A stretch of 64,000 bases of DNA from Guillardia theta CCMP2712 (lineage: Eukaryota; Cryptophyceae; Pyrenomonadales; Geminigeraceae). A model generated the notes under the pieces. The model did no database searches and was not told where the DNA came from. It saw only the letters and a program-made list of their open reading frames with translations. The stretch covers positions 950,310-1,014,309 of the forward strand of contig NW_005434672.1 of the NCBI RefSeq assembly GCF_000315625.1, given 5' to 3'. Below are positions 46,001 to 62,957 of this stretch, piece by piece; position 1 is the first letter of the stretch; every line of letters begins with the position of its first letter. The translations under genes were made by a program, and so were the position numbers.

Positions 46001-46057
46001 CTTCAGGACTTCGGCCAACGTCTGGACATCTTTGAACCAATCATGGGATTGTTCCAT
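42300..46057 (-). CDS. ARM-type plus Sfi1-like tryptophan-repeat protein
   Basis: About 1,120 residues. The first exon runs from the ATG at 46057 to about 43024; three short exons finish the gene at 42300. The first 250 residues are helical and ARM/HEAT-like (QVEAAKALAGMAKSDN, LQWWVSLAMTQFVYANE). An IQ motif follows (AASKIQALGRGF). The rest is rich in evenly spaced Trp in Sfi1-like contexts (CFSEWKEIL, CFQQWRELV, CFELWRDKW), which in Sfi1 bind centrin at centrosomes. Within it, about four units of roughly 85-110 residues share a pattern W-x2-YM-x-T-x-G-x-WW-x-PD...C-x2-FLxxMSG...CF-x2-W. The tail is basic and Ser-rich. It probably belongs to the basal body or centrin-fibre system. Two 3' introns hold a (GAT)n microsatellite and a G-rich minisatellite. 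Confidence 0.7.
42570..42700. repeat. Minisatellite of about 20 bp units in an intron
   Basis: Five to six copies of GTGGGAGGAGAGGAGAT-like units on the plus strand, within the intron between the second and last 3' exons of the ARM/Sfi1-like gene. Confidence 0.85.
42957..43018. repeat. (ATC)n trinucleotide microsatellite
   Basis: About 20 ATC units on the plus strand, located directly after the donor site (A-GTGAGC on the coding strand) of the first 3' intron of the ARM/Sfi1-like gene. It is the second array of the same triplet in an intron within 4 kb. Confidence 0.9.
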
Positions 46058-46672
46058 TTCAGCAAGTGGCAGATGATCAAGCTGTTGATCTTCTGTCTTG
46101 CACTGTTCTGTCTTGCACTGTTCCTATCTCATGTCTTGACCCCTCCCAACAACCCACATCAGTTCCCAATCACAACCCATTTGTTGTGATAGCACTACGA
46201 TTCTTCAACTGTTCGCTTCTCTAACATGTCATTGCAAGCATGTTGATCATTCCTTCACAAAATTTTCACAACATGTGCCATGGAATCGCAATAGACCTTC
46301 TCCTCCACTCGCCCGCATCTGCCCTCCACTGGAGCATCTGCCATGCCTCAAGACTAACTGACAACTACTGCGAGGGGGTCCTCCCAAAGCAAAGTCTCCA
46401 ATAAACTTTTGAAAATATCTTCTTTGAATTGAAAATAAAATGAAATTTACGGGTATAGTTTGAAATTAAGCAGGACAGTGGTCCTGGGGGTAGTGTGTGG
46501 ACTCGTGGTTGACTTGGTCGTGCATACCAGACAAGAACACTTTTGACGAGAAAAACCGTGAAGTAGAGTGAGCAAATCGATGAAAGGTTTCATGTCTTGT
46601 CTTCAAGCCGTGTTCTATTTACATTGACAGCAAAGTTTGCCCTTGTGTTGAAGTTACCCATTCCGTCTCAGT
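46058..46672. other. Intergenic region, no gene seen
   Basis: Between the ARM/Sfi1-like start codon and the end of the coiled-coil gene. Direct duplication TTCTGTCTTGCACTG / TTCTGTCTTGCACTG occurs at about 46091-46120. The stretch at about 46400-46470 is AT-rich. No open frame or RNA gene is convincing. Confidence 0.5.
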
Positions 46673-47463
46673 TTACAAGTCCTTCCTTGCTGCATTCAGA
46701 TTGCAATCGCATTCTTTCACCTTTAAAGGCATTAGATTCAAGAACCTAAAATCATCCTACAGACCTTGGAAGCAAGATTCTTGTTCTTGACTTTGAGCAA
46801 CTTGATGGTGTCAGCTTGATTCATGACCATTTCCTCCTCCCTCACCTCCAATTGAGAAGCAAGCTGACTGCTTTTCTTCTGCTCTTCTTCGAGCATTTTG
46901 CGCAAAGCCTCACTTGTTGACCTCCAATCCTGTTGAACATTAAATCGTCGTCGTGCTTGCTCCCGTCCGATCTCTCACCCGCACTTCTTCCCAAAGTTTC
47001 GCGTTCTCACCCATCACTTCACTTAGTCGATACGAGCACAGAGCTTCGATCGAGTCGATCTTCAAAACCTTGGTCGGCTTATCCTTTTGCGTCTGCTCCT
47101 GCTCTTTCAAGTTGCGAAGAGTTTCCTGGTACGACTTATCTTGTTGTATAATCTCTTCTGCGTCATGCTTCACTTTCTTGGTATCAATCTCTCTTTCCAG
47201 TATTCGCTGTCTGTGTTCTTCCTCAGATTTTGTCGATGTAAACTCATCAGATGTATTGCCGATTGAAGCTTCAGAGTCGGAAACAACAGGTGGTAGTTCC
47301 TCTGCATCGACATCGAATTCTTGCTTTCCAAGCTTATCAACAATTGCTTTTTGACCAGCCCACCAACACTCCTGTCATGAATCGTTATCTATCGCTTGAA
47401 GCACTTGATTCTGAAGAATCTCACAGAAGTCCTGAGCAGAGCAAGGAGAAGCAGTACGTTCAT
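46673..47463 (-). CDS. Coiled-coil protein, 5' end uncertain
   Basis: Function not recognised. A long exon (about 47380-46970) encodes an acidic linker (DVDAEELPPVVSDSEAS) followed by heptad-rich coiled coil (EEHRQRILEREIDTKKVKHD, YQETLRNLKEQEQTQKDK). A 49-nt intron leads to DWRSTSEALRKMLEEEQKKS, and a 44-nt intron to a last exon VKECDCNLNAARKDL with stop at 46673. The ATG at 47463 is the first in frame, but the open frame continues a little upstream to a possible acceptor near 47500, so more 5' exons may exist. The join near 47380 is ambiguous. No signal peptide. It is probably cytoskeletal, by composition only. Confidence 0.55.
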
Positions 47464-48241
47464 GCATTGCTGCTTCAATCTGTATCTGGCTGGCATATGT
47501 CTTGAGATGTTAGGGTGAATTTAAGGGTCTACAACGATAGAGTCAAACAAATGCCAAACAATGCCAAACAATCTCTGTCCCTATCTCTCTTCCCACACTG
47601 TCGCCGGCAAGTGGCAAGTTACGGCCCGGGCAGCTCAGACACCGGACTCAGATCACGACCTTTAAGTTCCTTCCTCTGAGTCTCAAGCTGGCTCCCTGGC
47701 AGCCGCGCTGCGGCTCTCCGATACCGGCCGCCGGCCTACCGCAAGCTGAGAGTGGCATGCGAGTTCGAAGACCTCCTTCTCTCCTGTCCCTAAGGCCCAG
47801 GCCCTCTGGGCCTCCTCAGGCCTCTCCCCCTCTCCCTCTCTCCTCCTCTTCTCCTCTCCCCCTCTCCCCCTCTCCCCCTCTCGCTCATCCTTGATAACCA
47901 ACGGCAGTGCTGCAGTGCCGCATTCCCTCTCAGCATACTCTGATCACCTCTCAAGTTTGACTCTGCCTGACCGTTTTGACATGGCTCTAGATGAGTGGGG
48001 ATGAGGGCACATCTCTAGTGATTGAGGTTGAGTGGGGATGTGGGTACCATCTATTTCGGGCTGCGTTTTCACGATGGCAGCATCAGGATAGACGGCGCGT
48101 GAAGAGGAGAGAGAAGGAGAGACACGTGGAAAAGGAAGGGAGATGGCCACTAAAACCTTCAACGTCGGAGTCAAGAGCTGTGCCATCATCTGAACTCGGC
48201 ACTGGTGCAAGACCAGTGATTGAACAACACCACCAGCGACC
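47464..48241. other. Intergenic region with a GC-rich, repeat-like patch
   Basis: At about 47540-47575 the phrase ATGCCAAACA is duplicated. The stretch 47600-47760 is GC-rich with clustered CCGG (CAGCCGCGCTGCGGCTC, CGGCCGCCGGCC), resembling the other GC islands. A CCTCTCCCC tract runs at about 47815-47885. The final 250 bp before 48242 contain no clear signals. No gene seen. Confidence 0.45.
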
Positions 48242-49117
48242 ATGCGCAATTTAGTTCGAATTTTCCTGTCTTCCTTATTGGTTCTGTTGGCAATTGTCGT
48301 CATTCCAAGTGCTTTTGATCAGGAACAAGGAGGTGACCAGCTTTCCATCTTCGCCTACTTCGAGGATCTGGTGGGTTCCCCAAAGTCCTCTGCCAGGAAA
48401 CTTTCGGCTCAGCCCACAGATGAGCATGCAGCGAAAAGAGTTTTACACCAGAGAGCCATAGCCCGCAAGCAAATCTCCACCGTCAAAGCTCCCAGTCTCG
48501 CCCACGTCCATAGGAATCTGGTCAATGCTACCAACCACACAAGTGCGGTCCATCCAACCACGAGGACAAAGGTGTCGGAGCACAAGGTCAGACTGACTTC
48601 GGGGCAGCTGAAGAGCCATGGATCGAACGACGCACGGGGCAGTGAGGCGTGGGAACGGCAGGCTGATGATGACTTCTTCGACAGCCTGGACAAGAACAGA
48701 GATGCAAACGAGCGAGCCAAGCGAACGGAGATCAAGCGGAGGAGTGAGTCTGAGGAAGAAGAGCACCAGGCAGCGGAAAGAGCTGAGGAAGAGAAGGTGA
48801 ACAGACGGTATCTTGATGCGAAGAGGCGCTTCATGAAGCAGCAACAAGCCGCCAAGAAGTACACCAAGGACGCGTTTGCACGGATGGACGCTCATCAGGC
48901 CCATCTCAGGAGCGACTCTTTCGTGGGGTTCAAGTCGATAGAAGCGAAGGAGCTGGCAAGAGAGGTGGAAAGAGATCACCCGAATGAATCAGCATCACAG
49001 ATAGCTGCTCGAGCCCTCAAGTTGCTCCATGTCATCATGAAGAGTCGAAGCGAGAGCCCGTCGTTGCCTCACTTGGACTCCGTTGGCCCGATCGGACCTG
49101 CTGATGATGTTCATTGA
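48242..49117 (+). CDS. Secreted or lumenal coiled-coil protein, intronless
   Basis: A 291-residue single-exon reading frame with an ATG at 48242. The N-terminus is a strong signal peptide or anchor (MRNLVRIFLSSLLVLLAIVV). The mature part has a Ser/Thr/His-rich stretch with N-x-T sites (NATNHT), then a long charged helix (KRTEIKRRSESEEEEHQAAE, RRYLDAKRRFMKQQQAAKKY) and a small helical end (ESASQIAARALKLLHVIMK). A segment DDFFDSLDKNRDAN recalls an EF-hand loop but lacks the final Glu. Function not recognised. Codon use and the lack of stops over the full length favour a real gene. Confidence 0.65.
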   Translation: MRNLVRIFLSSLLVLLAIVVIPSAFDQEQGGDQLSIFAYFEDLVGSPKSSARKLSAQPTDEHAAKRVLHQRAIARKQISTVKAPSLAHVHRNLVNATNHTSAVHPTTRTKVSEHKVRLTSGQLKSHGSNDARGSEAWERQADDDFFDSLDKNRDANERAKRTEIKRRSESEEEEHQAAERAEEEKVNRRYLDAKRRFMKQQQAAKKYTKDAFARMDAHQAHLRSDSFVGFKSIEAKELAREVERDHPNESASQIAARALKLLHVIMKSRSESPSLPHLDSVGPIGPADDVH

Positions 49118-50580
49118 GTTGAAGACAGAGGATTGAGTTCCAGTTGTATATTTCTTCTCCTTGCGATCAACCTCTCATCATTTCTTCTGTCAACAGTCTG
49201 CACATGGGCACTATCAAAGCTTGTCTCTTTCTATATCCCCTGTTATTCTCTTGTTCAAAGTAAATTTTTCTGATTTGTAGCTACACCGCTCCGGCACCCT
49301 CGCCGGCACCCTTCATCTAGTAGAAGTTGACTATCTTCCCGCGTCCTTGGAAGTGGATTATGTGAGGACAAGGGAGGCTGCGATATTCTTGCAGGCTGAA
49401 ATCTTTTCTTGGCGTACTGAATGAACTGACAACTAAGAAAGAGAGGCAGAGGGAGGGGTTATGAACAGAAACGAGGAAACCAAAAAGAGAAAAAGAGGAT
49501 TGACAAAAGCCAATCTAAAACTGATGCTCTCAATGACACTTACAGTGAGGAAGAGCGCAGCTGTGTATGAACTTCAAAGACGGTCAGAGTCTTGATAGTC
49601 TGGACGACAAGTACGGGCAGACAAGACATTGGCTGGTAGCTGGGGAGAAGACTCTGGGAGTAGTGTTAAAACAAACCAAACTTCAATGTATCCTCCTCTT
49701 CTTCGACTATTCAACAAATTCCAGTATCGTCTTGTCTTGAAGATCCTTCAACTAGGTAAATTCAACTTATTCCTGCCTTTATGATATGTCAATTAACATT
49801 GCGATCTCCGTCTTGACTATCGTACATCCCTCCGCCTTGAGTCTCGCTCCGTCCCTCGAGCTCGCTCCTCCTGACGCTTATCATGGAAGGCGGTGCAAGC
49901 ACAGACGCGCTCTTCTCTTGGCTCCATGATCACAACAGCATCTTGCCATGGCATGGACTCTGACGACGACAGCACTGAAACCTTGTTTCGGATCCTCTTA
50001 GACGCGACAGACCCAGAGGCAGAAGGATGCTCTCCGATCCAAGACCTTGCCATGCAGGTTGACGTACCGTACTACTCAGGAGTGCCTGCGCGGAAAGCCT
50101 CCGGGAGACATATGCCTCAGCCTGAAGACGTCTGCTTATCTCTACCGTACAAGCCTTCAAGCCTCCCGAGTCCGCCGTGACCGTACTATGACTGATCCCG
50201 GCCAAGTTAAGCCGCGGGCAGGCTGGCCCCGGTGACGCCGGTCACGGCCGCACCGTCCGGCGGCGTCCCGGAGTCCACACTGACAGAACTGGTGGCACTG
50301 CGCGGCGTCCGGCGGCGACTCAGCCTAGATGAGCCTCCGGGCCCGGGGGCCCAACAATGACAATCGCCGGTGAACCCCGTGGATCACTTGCGGGCGCGGC
50401 TGGTGACTCGCGCGGCCCAAGTTGCCGCGCAGTGCGGCGGCTTACGGGTACGGTACGGTCCGAGGATGATCGGATCAGTGAGTAGCTCAGTGCGGCCGCG
50501 GGCCGCCGGCCCGGCGGGCCCGCAGAAACTGTTATGTAACGTTTATGTAACTGCCTCCGGAAATAGAGGGCAGCAGGACC
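49118..50580. other. Intergenic region with a GC-rich repeat island
   Basis: 49118-50040 shows no gene on either strand. From about 50060 the CCGTAC/GTACGG motif recurs (GACGTACCGTACTACTCAG, CCGTGACCGTACTATGACTG, GGGTACGGTACGGTCCG). 50170-50520 is very GC-rich with GCGGCGTCCG twice and GATCAGTGAGTAGCTCAGTG at about 50472. This composition and these motifs match the islands at 13.1-13.5, 60.6-61.1 and 63.0-63.5 kb, so I read it as a dispersed element, not as coding. Confidence 0.5.
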
Positions 50581-50887
50581 ATGTTCGCGCTCCTGTACCT
50601 GACGGCGGGGATGTCGGAGGGGGCGATCAGAGAGCATGAGATTCAGAAGAACAGTGACATGATAGACTTCTGCACTCAAACATACTCCAGCATCAAGAAC
50701 CGAGAGTACTGCATCGACGTAAGTTGATCGAGCACTTGAACACGTGCCCGTTGTTGTGTGCATCTTGAAAATGTGCAACATGATCTGTGCTCTGTTTGCG
50801 TGCGAGATCGAACTATCTTTGATGAGTCATTCTGACATTTCATCATAGAAATTCGTCAAACCAAGCTTCAACTACATGCAGTTCTGA
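50581..50887 (+). CDS. Small two-exon protein, 58 residues
   Basis: Candidate gene. ATG at 50581, exon 1 to 50718, a 130-nt intron with donor GTAAGT and acceptor CATAG, exon 2 50849-50887. The product begins with a hydrophobic stretch (MFALLYLTAGMSEG) and contains two cysteines 12 apart (CTQTYSSIKNREYC). The strong donor, phase-0 join and immediate stop in exon 2 support it. The 5' end may lie further upstream, but that area is a GC-rich repeat island. Function not recognised. Confidence 0.4.
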
Positions 50888-51060
50888 ACTTCCTCAGCCG
50901 ATGGGCATATTTGTGACTTGTGTTATGTATGTATCAACCTCTATTGGAACAGATCATTCTTTGCTTTATAAAAGAAGACATCCTTGGAAGGATGTAGTTT
51001 ACTGAAAAACAAGATGATTTTTCGTGTAAACTTTTCTTTTTGAACATTCCTGTTATTTGC

Positions 51061-57069
<6,009 letters not shown>

Positions 57070-58016
57070 GATCTGCTTCTCAATCTTTCTCCTCCCCTCT
57101 CTTCTCACCCCTCCGATCCACCATCCCTGCCTGCTCGCTCGGCCATACCACCCCCCACCCGTCTTCACCTCTGATTCCACCTACCCCAATGCACCAGACT
57201 ACCCCCTGTTATCCATCTCCTCATCATCTCATCTTGTGTACCCCCACCTTTGTGATACCACCCCCACGACGAAATGCCCTCCTTTTTGTACTATTTACTA
57301 CCCCCCCAAGGTGACACATGATTTCAAGTACCCCATGTATCGAAAGTCGAATGCTCTGTCTTCACCCGTGCATGTTACCCGACCACCCTACCCCTGATAA
57401 ATCCCTTGATCATCCCCCCTATCTAGCTCTTCAGTACCCCACATTGCATACCGTACTACTACCACCCACCCTGACATCAGATGGTGGTTCTGTAGGTGTA
57501 CTAGATGGCCCGGCTTTGCCTCGTGGCATCTGATTTATGCGCTGCGCACCGTGCGGTAGCGGCTTCAGTCACACGGCGGGCCGTACGGTGGGCTCATGAG
57601 AGTCTCATAAGGAATCATACTGTATCACCGTTCGAGGTTGGTCTGCGGCAATGGAACTGTGAACTTCAAGAGGACCTTACTCCCGGGTCAGCCATCGGAT
57701 GCCCAAGTTCAGGCTTCGTCCTTCCGTACGGCGGGCCGCGGCGCGCGGCGGCGCAGCCCTGCCTCCGGCCGCCCGGCCCGTCAGCTCCACCAAATAAAAA
57801 AAAAGTGCCTTTTACACAGAGGAAAGCGCCGGGGAAGGAGAGAGGTCAAGGAGGAGGACGAAAGGAGGAGCGGGCAGTGCCGAGCACGAAGTGGAGGAGC
57901 CAAAGTATAACAAGTGAAGACAGCGGGAGAGAGAGGGAGGAGTGACAGATAGCCGTCGAGAGAAGAACATAGACATCTGGTTGGTATGTAGCTGATTACG
58001 TTGAGCTGCCTGGGAA
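57070..58016. other. Intergenic region: TACCCC-rich stretch and GC-rich island
   Basis: 57180-57480 is dominated on the plus strand by TACCCC/ACCCCC elements at irregular spacing (ACCCCAATGC, GTACCCCCACC, TACTACCCCCCC, AGTACCCCATG, CTACCCCTG, AGTACCCCACATTG), lying just upstream of the minus-strand gene starting at 57069. 57500-57790 is GC-rich (GGCGGGCCGTACGG twice, GGCCGCGGCGCGCGGCGG) and resembles the other islands. An A9 run follows at about 57796. No gene supported. Confidence 0.5.
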
Positions 58017-59561
58017 ATGTTTGTGAATTCAGCATCTTGTTGGCGACCGTTCAGGCCGATCCTGAATGAAGGAAACCCATTACATCCTTGTGCAAAGAAT
58101 TATGAGGTGACCCAACTGGCTCGTCTGAGGCTCGATCATAGAATCCCGACGGTGAGCTTTATTGTTGGGTGTAACGGTATTCAATGACCCCTCACACAGA
58201 TGAAACCACTTTGTTCACATCCCTTTGGAATGCTTGCTGAGACGGAAAGACTCGGAGTAAGAGCTGTTTCAATTGATAATGGAACAAAACAAGCTCACCA
58301 CAAAATACCAGATGATCCGTGCAGTCGGGAACGAAGTGATCTTTGCTGCCCTCTTGTTTTGCTTTTCCATGTTCGTGAAAAGGATCTACACCAGCATCGA
58401 GATAGCAGCAAAATTTAAGGTGATTGTGATCACAACCTGCAATCGTCCTAAAATTTTCTACCAACTTGTTCCAAAATCATCCCTGAAAGGACCCGAATCT
58501 TAGTGCTCCATTGCAAACTTTTTCGGAAACATGGAATGTTTTCGCAGGACTGGGTAATCATGACCTTGTTTGAACTTCAATCTGATATGACTTAGTTCTA
58601 TTTTGGGCCCCACTTTTCCTGCTCCTCAAGGCAATAGGAGGATTCTCTCCTCAAAATTCGGTATTCCTTTGAGCGGAACAATGTACATGACCGAGATTGA
58701 CGTAATCTTTTTGTCTTAGATTTCCCACATGTTGACATTTGGGCCGTACCTGATATCATTCGCTACACAAGTGAGGTTCTGATGCAATCACATTCATGCC
58801 TCATGTTCGACAAGGGTTTCATCCAGTCTGGTCTGGGCAAGAGCTTTCATTTCCCCGTCTCATCCCAGAGCTTGTTATCACTCTCAACCATCATCGTGTC
58901 CATCCCATTCCAGGTATGACAGTTATCGTTGCCGCACATGGAGATTGACGGTGCCATTGATCAAGGTGTGGAGGCTTTACCATCTACATTTCTGCGACAT
59001 CTCGTTACTAAAATCACTGGTGGTGAATTGTTATCGCATGTCGAAGAAAATGCCCTGACTCATGATAGCAGGAAGGCCAAATGATGTATTTCATATCTTT
59101 TATGAAAGTTGTCACCGTCGTTCACATGGCGCTATATCTCTTACGACTTCCATGGATTTCCAGCAAAGTCCTTAACCTTTTCCTTACAACCATGATGTTT
59201 GATGCTGCAACAGGCAAACCCATTCGTTTCAGGCAGTGACCTCTACAAAAGATATGAGTCATTACAAGAAGAAGTGAAGGCGCTGAGAGAGCAAAATAGA
59301 CTTTTGAAAGAGGTCAGTGCATCTGCGAGAATACTAGCATTCTATTATGCTGACTTTGCAACTGCAGCTTTATGGAGTCAATGATATCCAACAGGGAGGC
59401 GTACTCCGTGTTCAACGCCTTGCAGAGCTCCAGGTCCTTTGTTCGGGTGTGTCCAGTTTGACACAGAGCTGACTTGACTGAGGCAGAATGCCTACGTAAC
59501 CAAAAGGACGAAATCTGTGGAGGCGAGGAAAGGGAAAAAGGACCTTGAAGATGAAGATTAA
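58017..59561 (+). CDS. Possible BAP31-like ER membrane protein, gene model incomplete
   Basis: Clear exons in one phase chain at the 3' end: QANPFVSGSDLYKRYESLQ with coiled coil (about 59213-59311), LYGVNDIQQGGVLRVQRLAE (59367-59432), and NAYVTKRTKSVEARKGKKDL with stop at 59559-59561. Upstream, at about 58270-58420, is a membrane exon (YQMIRAVGNEVIFAALLFCF, SMFVKRIYTSIEIAAKFK), which resembles the second half of BAP31 (RAxRN..., then R...LI) followed by coiled coil. A short exon with ISHMLTFGPYLISFATQ (58721-58771) may be included. Possible 5' exons start at an ATG at about 58017. The long gap between 58420 and 59213 is unresolved. The BAP31 name is a guess from layout; the existence of a gene is likely. 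Confidence 0.4.
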
Positions 59562-59775
59562 TGAAGGGGACACTTAGAAACCTTCTTTATGAAATTGGCC
59601 TTGCTCGTGGTCTTGAGTATTTTTTTTTGTATTTTATGTCTTCACGACATTAAAGCACGAGATCTTTACAGATTGTATTTGAAGGATAAAAGTCTTCCAA
59701 TGTGCCCACTTACATGCGGTTGCTGTGCCACATAGTGGAAAAAACCTGAATGTGTGCAGAAATTCTTAGTCCCTT

Positions 59776-60395
59776 TCAATCATTTCTGCCAGCAGATTTC
59801 TTGGCTTGCACTCTCAAAATGTTGTTCAACAATGTAGAATCCCCGACCAAATGTCTTTCTGGTGCAGTGTCGATCGGTGCTTGACTCTCCGGTTTGGCAG
59901 GTGTAATTGACGGCTGAGGCAGATTCTGTTCCGACGAATCCAATTCTCCAAGGTTCGGCCTCTTGAACTGAATCGCATGCTCATCAACAAACTTGATGGT
60001 GGACCTTGCTGCTGGATGCATCTCTATTAATGTCAGACCGGCTCGATCCTTTCATGCGGCGACAAGGCGAACAATTCTGATGTCTTTATTGTTAGTGACC
60101 AACTTGGACAAATGGCGTTACTGTAACATCTTCAAGTTTGATTCCTTGAATACGAGATGGAGTCTTGCACTTAACTCACAGTCGTCTGCCGTAGACCAAC
60201 GAGTGTATGTCCTGATGCGAACAGGGTCTGAAGGAGGCGAAGGAAACAGAAGCCCTTAGAATGTTCCTGTTCCTGTTGCGATGTGATTTCCTTGACACCG
60301 CTTCCCCGGCCAGGGCCTTCTTCAACGCAAGGAACTCGTGACGATATCTTTGCATTGGCGGAAGTGAGCACCAAAAGACTATTTTTCAATATCAT
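59776..60395 (-). CDS. Small minus-strand gene, weak model
   Basis: The last exon is well supported: from an acceptor near 60046 it reads MHPAARSTIKFVDEHAIQF, then a Pro/Gln-rich part (EQNLPQPSITPAKPESQAP) and LLNNILRVQAKKSAG to a stop at 59776. Upstream on the same strand an ATG at 60395 opens MILKNSLLVLTSANAKISSR, followed by a good donor (GTGAGTTAAG, about 60176), but I could not join the exons in one frame. There is also an open frame on the plus strand over 60283-60597. Function not recognised. Confidence 0.3.
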
Positions 60396-60599
60396 GGGTT
60401 CACGTGTTCCAAACGATTACAGAGCTCGTGACAATTATCCTTACAACGAGTTATCGAAAACCTCTAGTTTCAATGAAGAGGGCGCAACTCATGCTCCAGT
60501 CACGCGTCCACAATCTTTGAATAGCTTGGGGTTATTTTCAAATATCCACATTGAAGCTAATATAGTTGATCAAACCATTCAGCATAATTTTTACTAGAA

Positions 60600-61085
60600 G
60601 GGTTCCGAAGTTCCGAAGTTCCGAAGTTCTTCACCAAGTGAACCAGTCACTGTCACGGTACGGTCCGGGCGCCGTCCGGACTGGGCCCTGACCGTAGAGT
60701 TCCGAGTATTTGTCTTTGGCTTACTACGGCGAGTCAGTCCGGATGCCAGTGAGGCCGAGTACGGGCCGGGAGCATGTCACATGTCACAGTTTTGACAATA
60801 CCTAGCTCCCGGGAGCAAACTCAGCAAGCAGCCGTACTACTGCCTACTCAGTGACTGACTCGGCTGGCTCGTGTGATGGACCGTACTATCGATGATCATC
60901 GCTGAGACTCTCCGGAGGCTTCCGAACCGTAGCCGGGACTCCCGGGGGCCGGGCCCCGTCGCCGACGGTGACCGTACTCTCACTCACTGAGTCAGTCCGA
61001 CTCCGGTCCGATACTTGACTCAGTGAAGGCCCCCCGGGCCGGTCAGGCAGCCTGCCCGGCGCGCCGACAGTTATAGAATAATTCA
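60600..61085. repeat. GC-rich island with tandem octamer and ACTCAGT motifs
   Basis: It starts with TTCCGAAG repeated about 3.5 times (60603-60630). The island then carries CCGTAC/GTACGG and ACTCAGT/ACTGAGT motifs: TCACGGTACGGTCCGG (60653), CTACTCAGTGACTGACTCGG (60842), GACCGTACTATC (60881), GACCGTACTCTCACTCACTGAGTCAG (60969), TTGACTCAGTGAAGG (61015). The same motifs mark the islands near 13.4, 36.7, 50.2-50.5 and 63.4 kb. Confidence 0.65.
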
Positions 61086-61086
61086 T

Positions 61087-61270
61087 GAATCGGTTATTGT
61101 GGTTTTATGCTGTAGGGGTGGTCAAGTGACACCTTCAGTAGGAGAAAGATGGGGTGGGGTAGATGGACTTTCCGGTGTACTTCACCGGGGCCCTAAGGGA
61201 AGATGGGGGGGTAGGGAGGGGATGAGAGAACGAGTCTTGGGGAGGGTAGGGTCCTTTGGAGTGAACGAAG
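61087..61270. promoter_or_regulatory. GGGGTA-rich stretch upstream of VTA1
   Basis: Contains GTAGGGGTGG (61113), GGGGTGGGGTAGATGG (61151) and GGGGGGGTAGGGAGGGG (61206) shortly before the start codon at 61271. The same kind of stretch precedes several other genes in the window. A TATA-like element is not obvious. Confidence 0.4.
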
Positions 61271-62957
61271 ATGTCGGGAGTGAAGCGAGCAGAGGAGATC
61301 CTAGCGCGCGCCGACAAACTCGACAAATCATGCCCAGTTGTAGCCATGCACTGCAGGATCTATGCGCTCGAGCTTGCTATCAAGGTAAGAGCACTCCCGT
61401 GAAGACAACACACGGATTTTACCTGTTGAAATTGTGGGGAACTCGGGTGCCGGTGTGTGGAAAGATGGTCACCACAGGATTGCTAGAGAGTGAAAGAAGA
61501 GTTGAAGTGCTTACGGGCAATATCTTGAGGAGTGTAAAAGAAAGTTCCGATGGGCTATTTGAGGAAGGAACCAACCGAGAACAAGATGAACAATTGTTTG
61601 TGATGTGCAAAACACACTAGAAAACCATCTGTACAGGACGGTTGTCGAATTTAGAATGACGAGATCATAAAACTCAATAATCTTCACATTCGAATTTATG
61701 CAGTGGCATTGAAATATATTTACAGGGTCGGGACAAGAACAACAAAGAACAAGCAGCATTCCTGGCGGAGCTAATGACGAAAGTAGAGCAGCAGAAAGCC
61801 AGTCTTGGACATGTCCCCGACGCTCAAGCGCAGGTTTACTAAACACAGCAGTCATGTCGTGCTGTCTCTTTCTGAACAATGGCTCGCAGTGCGAACTTTT
61901 GGCTCTCAGTACTTTTCAGCAAAGTGATGATCAGTAAGAACGAAATGAGGTATCGACTGAGAGTTAAAGTAAGTTGCAGATATTATGAAGGGAGAGCAAG
62001 CAAGGCGACAGTCGTTGGGTTCCGTAACGCTGCAATCTTGATGGTCGGATTGTTGTAGAACCATACTTACAAATGTTTGCTGATATATCTCTTTGAATTC
62101 CATAGGAAATTTGCAAGCAGTTCGGAGAATTGAGCCCAGACATTGCCGAAAAGTATAAATATGCGAAAGTCAAGGTGAAATTCTTTGTATACGATACATG
62201 GACATTAATCATGGGTTGTGTATTTCAGGCTGTCGAAATCTACAAAGCCATTCAGGAGGGTGTAGTGCCTCTTCCTCCGCAGCTGATAGGTCTACCACCG
62301 CCTTGCCTTTATCCCACCGCGGCTGATAATGAGCAGGTGCGCAAGATGGGGATGGGCATGCAGAAGAAGAGGAGGATGATGGGATTCCCCTCCCTCCTCC
62401 CAGCGAATATCCACCGCAGGATCACGATCCCAACAGTGACCAAGGTCCGCATGCACAGAACTCAGTAGTTGAGGACATCCCTGATGTACCTCCTCCCTAC
62501 CGTCAACAAGATGATTTCGTCAAACCTCCAGCTCCGTCTGTTAAGCCAGAACCAGCAAAACCCAAGAAAGATCTGGAAGTGAGAAAAGCTTCGCCGATGC
62601 CCTCTGAGAACAGAAGAGATTCAGGCGCAGATGCTGTGCCGGGTGTGCCTAACCTCCTTGCTGATGCTCCCAAAGCGGCTCCTCCTCCACGTTCCACCCA
62701 AGTTAGCGGGAATCTTGTTCCGAAGCAAGCTATCTCTCCTCGGTCTCTTGACAAAGCCGAGAAACATACCAAGTGCGTGGCGCATTTCGCTTATTGTTGC
62801 TGTTCAAGAGCTGAAGCTTGCCGACAGGTTTGCGCTTTCAGCTATTCAATTTGATGATATTCGAGAGGCTGTTTCCAATCTTCAGGTAATCTTCGCAATG
62901 CTGGAACATGCATTAACGCGATGACAGATTGCTTTATCTCTGTTGACGGATAAATGA
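61271..62957 (+). CDS. VTA1: VTA1/LIP5 homologue, ESCRT-III Vps4 cofactor
   Basis: Activator of the Vps4 ATPase in multivesicular body sorting. Exon 1, 61271-61384, encodes VKRAEEILARADKLDKSCPV and VAMHCRIYALELAIK, matching the N-terminal MIT-like start (DPVVAYYCRLYAMQ). Further exons: 61726-61833 (KEQAAFLAELMTKVEQQKAS), 62106-62174 (FGELSPDIAEKYKYAKVK) and 62229-62336 (AVEIYKAIQEGVVPLPPQ), the counterparts of FGELTDENVKHRKYARWKA. A long Pro/Ser-rich linker follows. The C-terminal Vps4-binding helices are KHTKCLKLADRFALSAIQF, DDIREAVSNLQ and IALSLLTDK, as in AGSALQYEDVSTAVQNLQKAL. A short central exon is probably missing between 61833 and 62106; CELLALSTFQQSDD at about 61892 is a candidate. 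The intron at about 62337-62371 is very short in my model. Confidence 0.8.

Noticed and set aside
60283..60597. Plus-strand frame of about 100 codons ending at 60597
   Set aside because: It begins without an ATG, overlaps a minus-strand candidate and has no recognisable motif; possible but not supportable.
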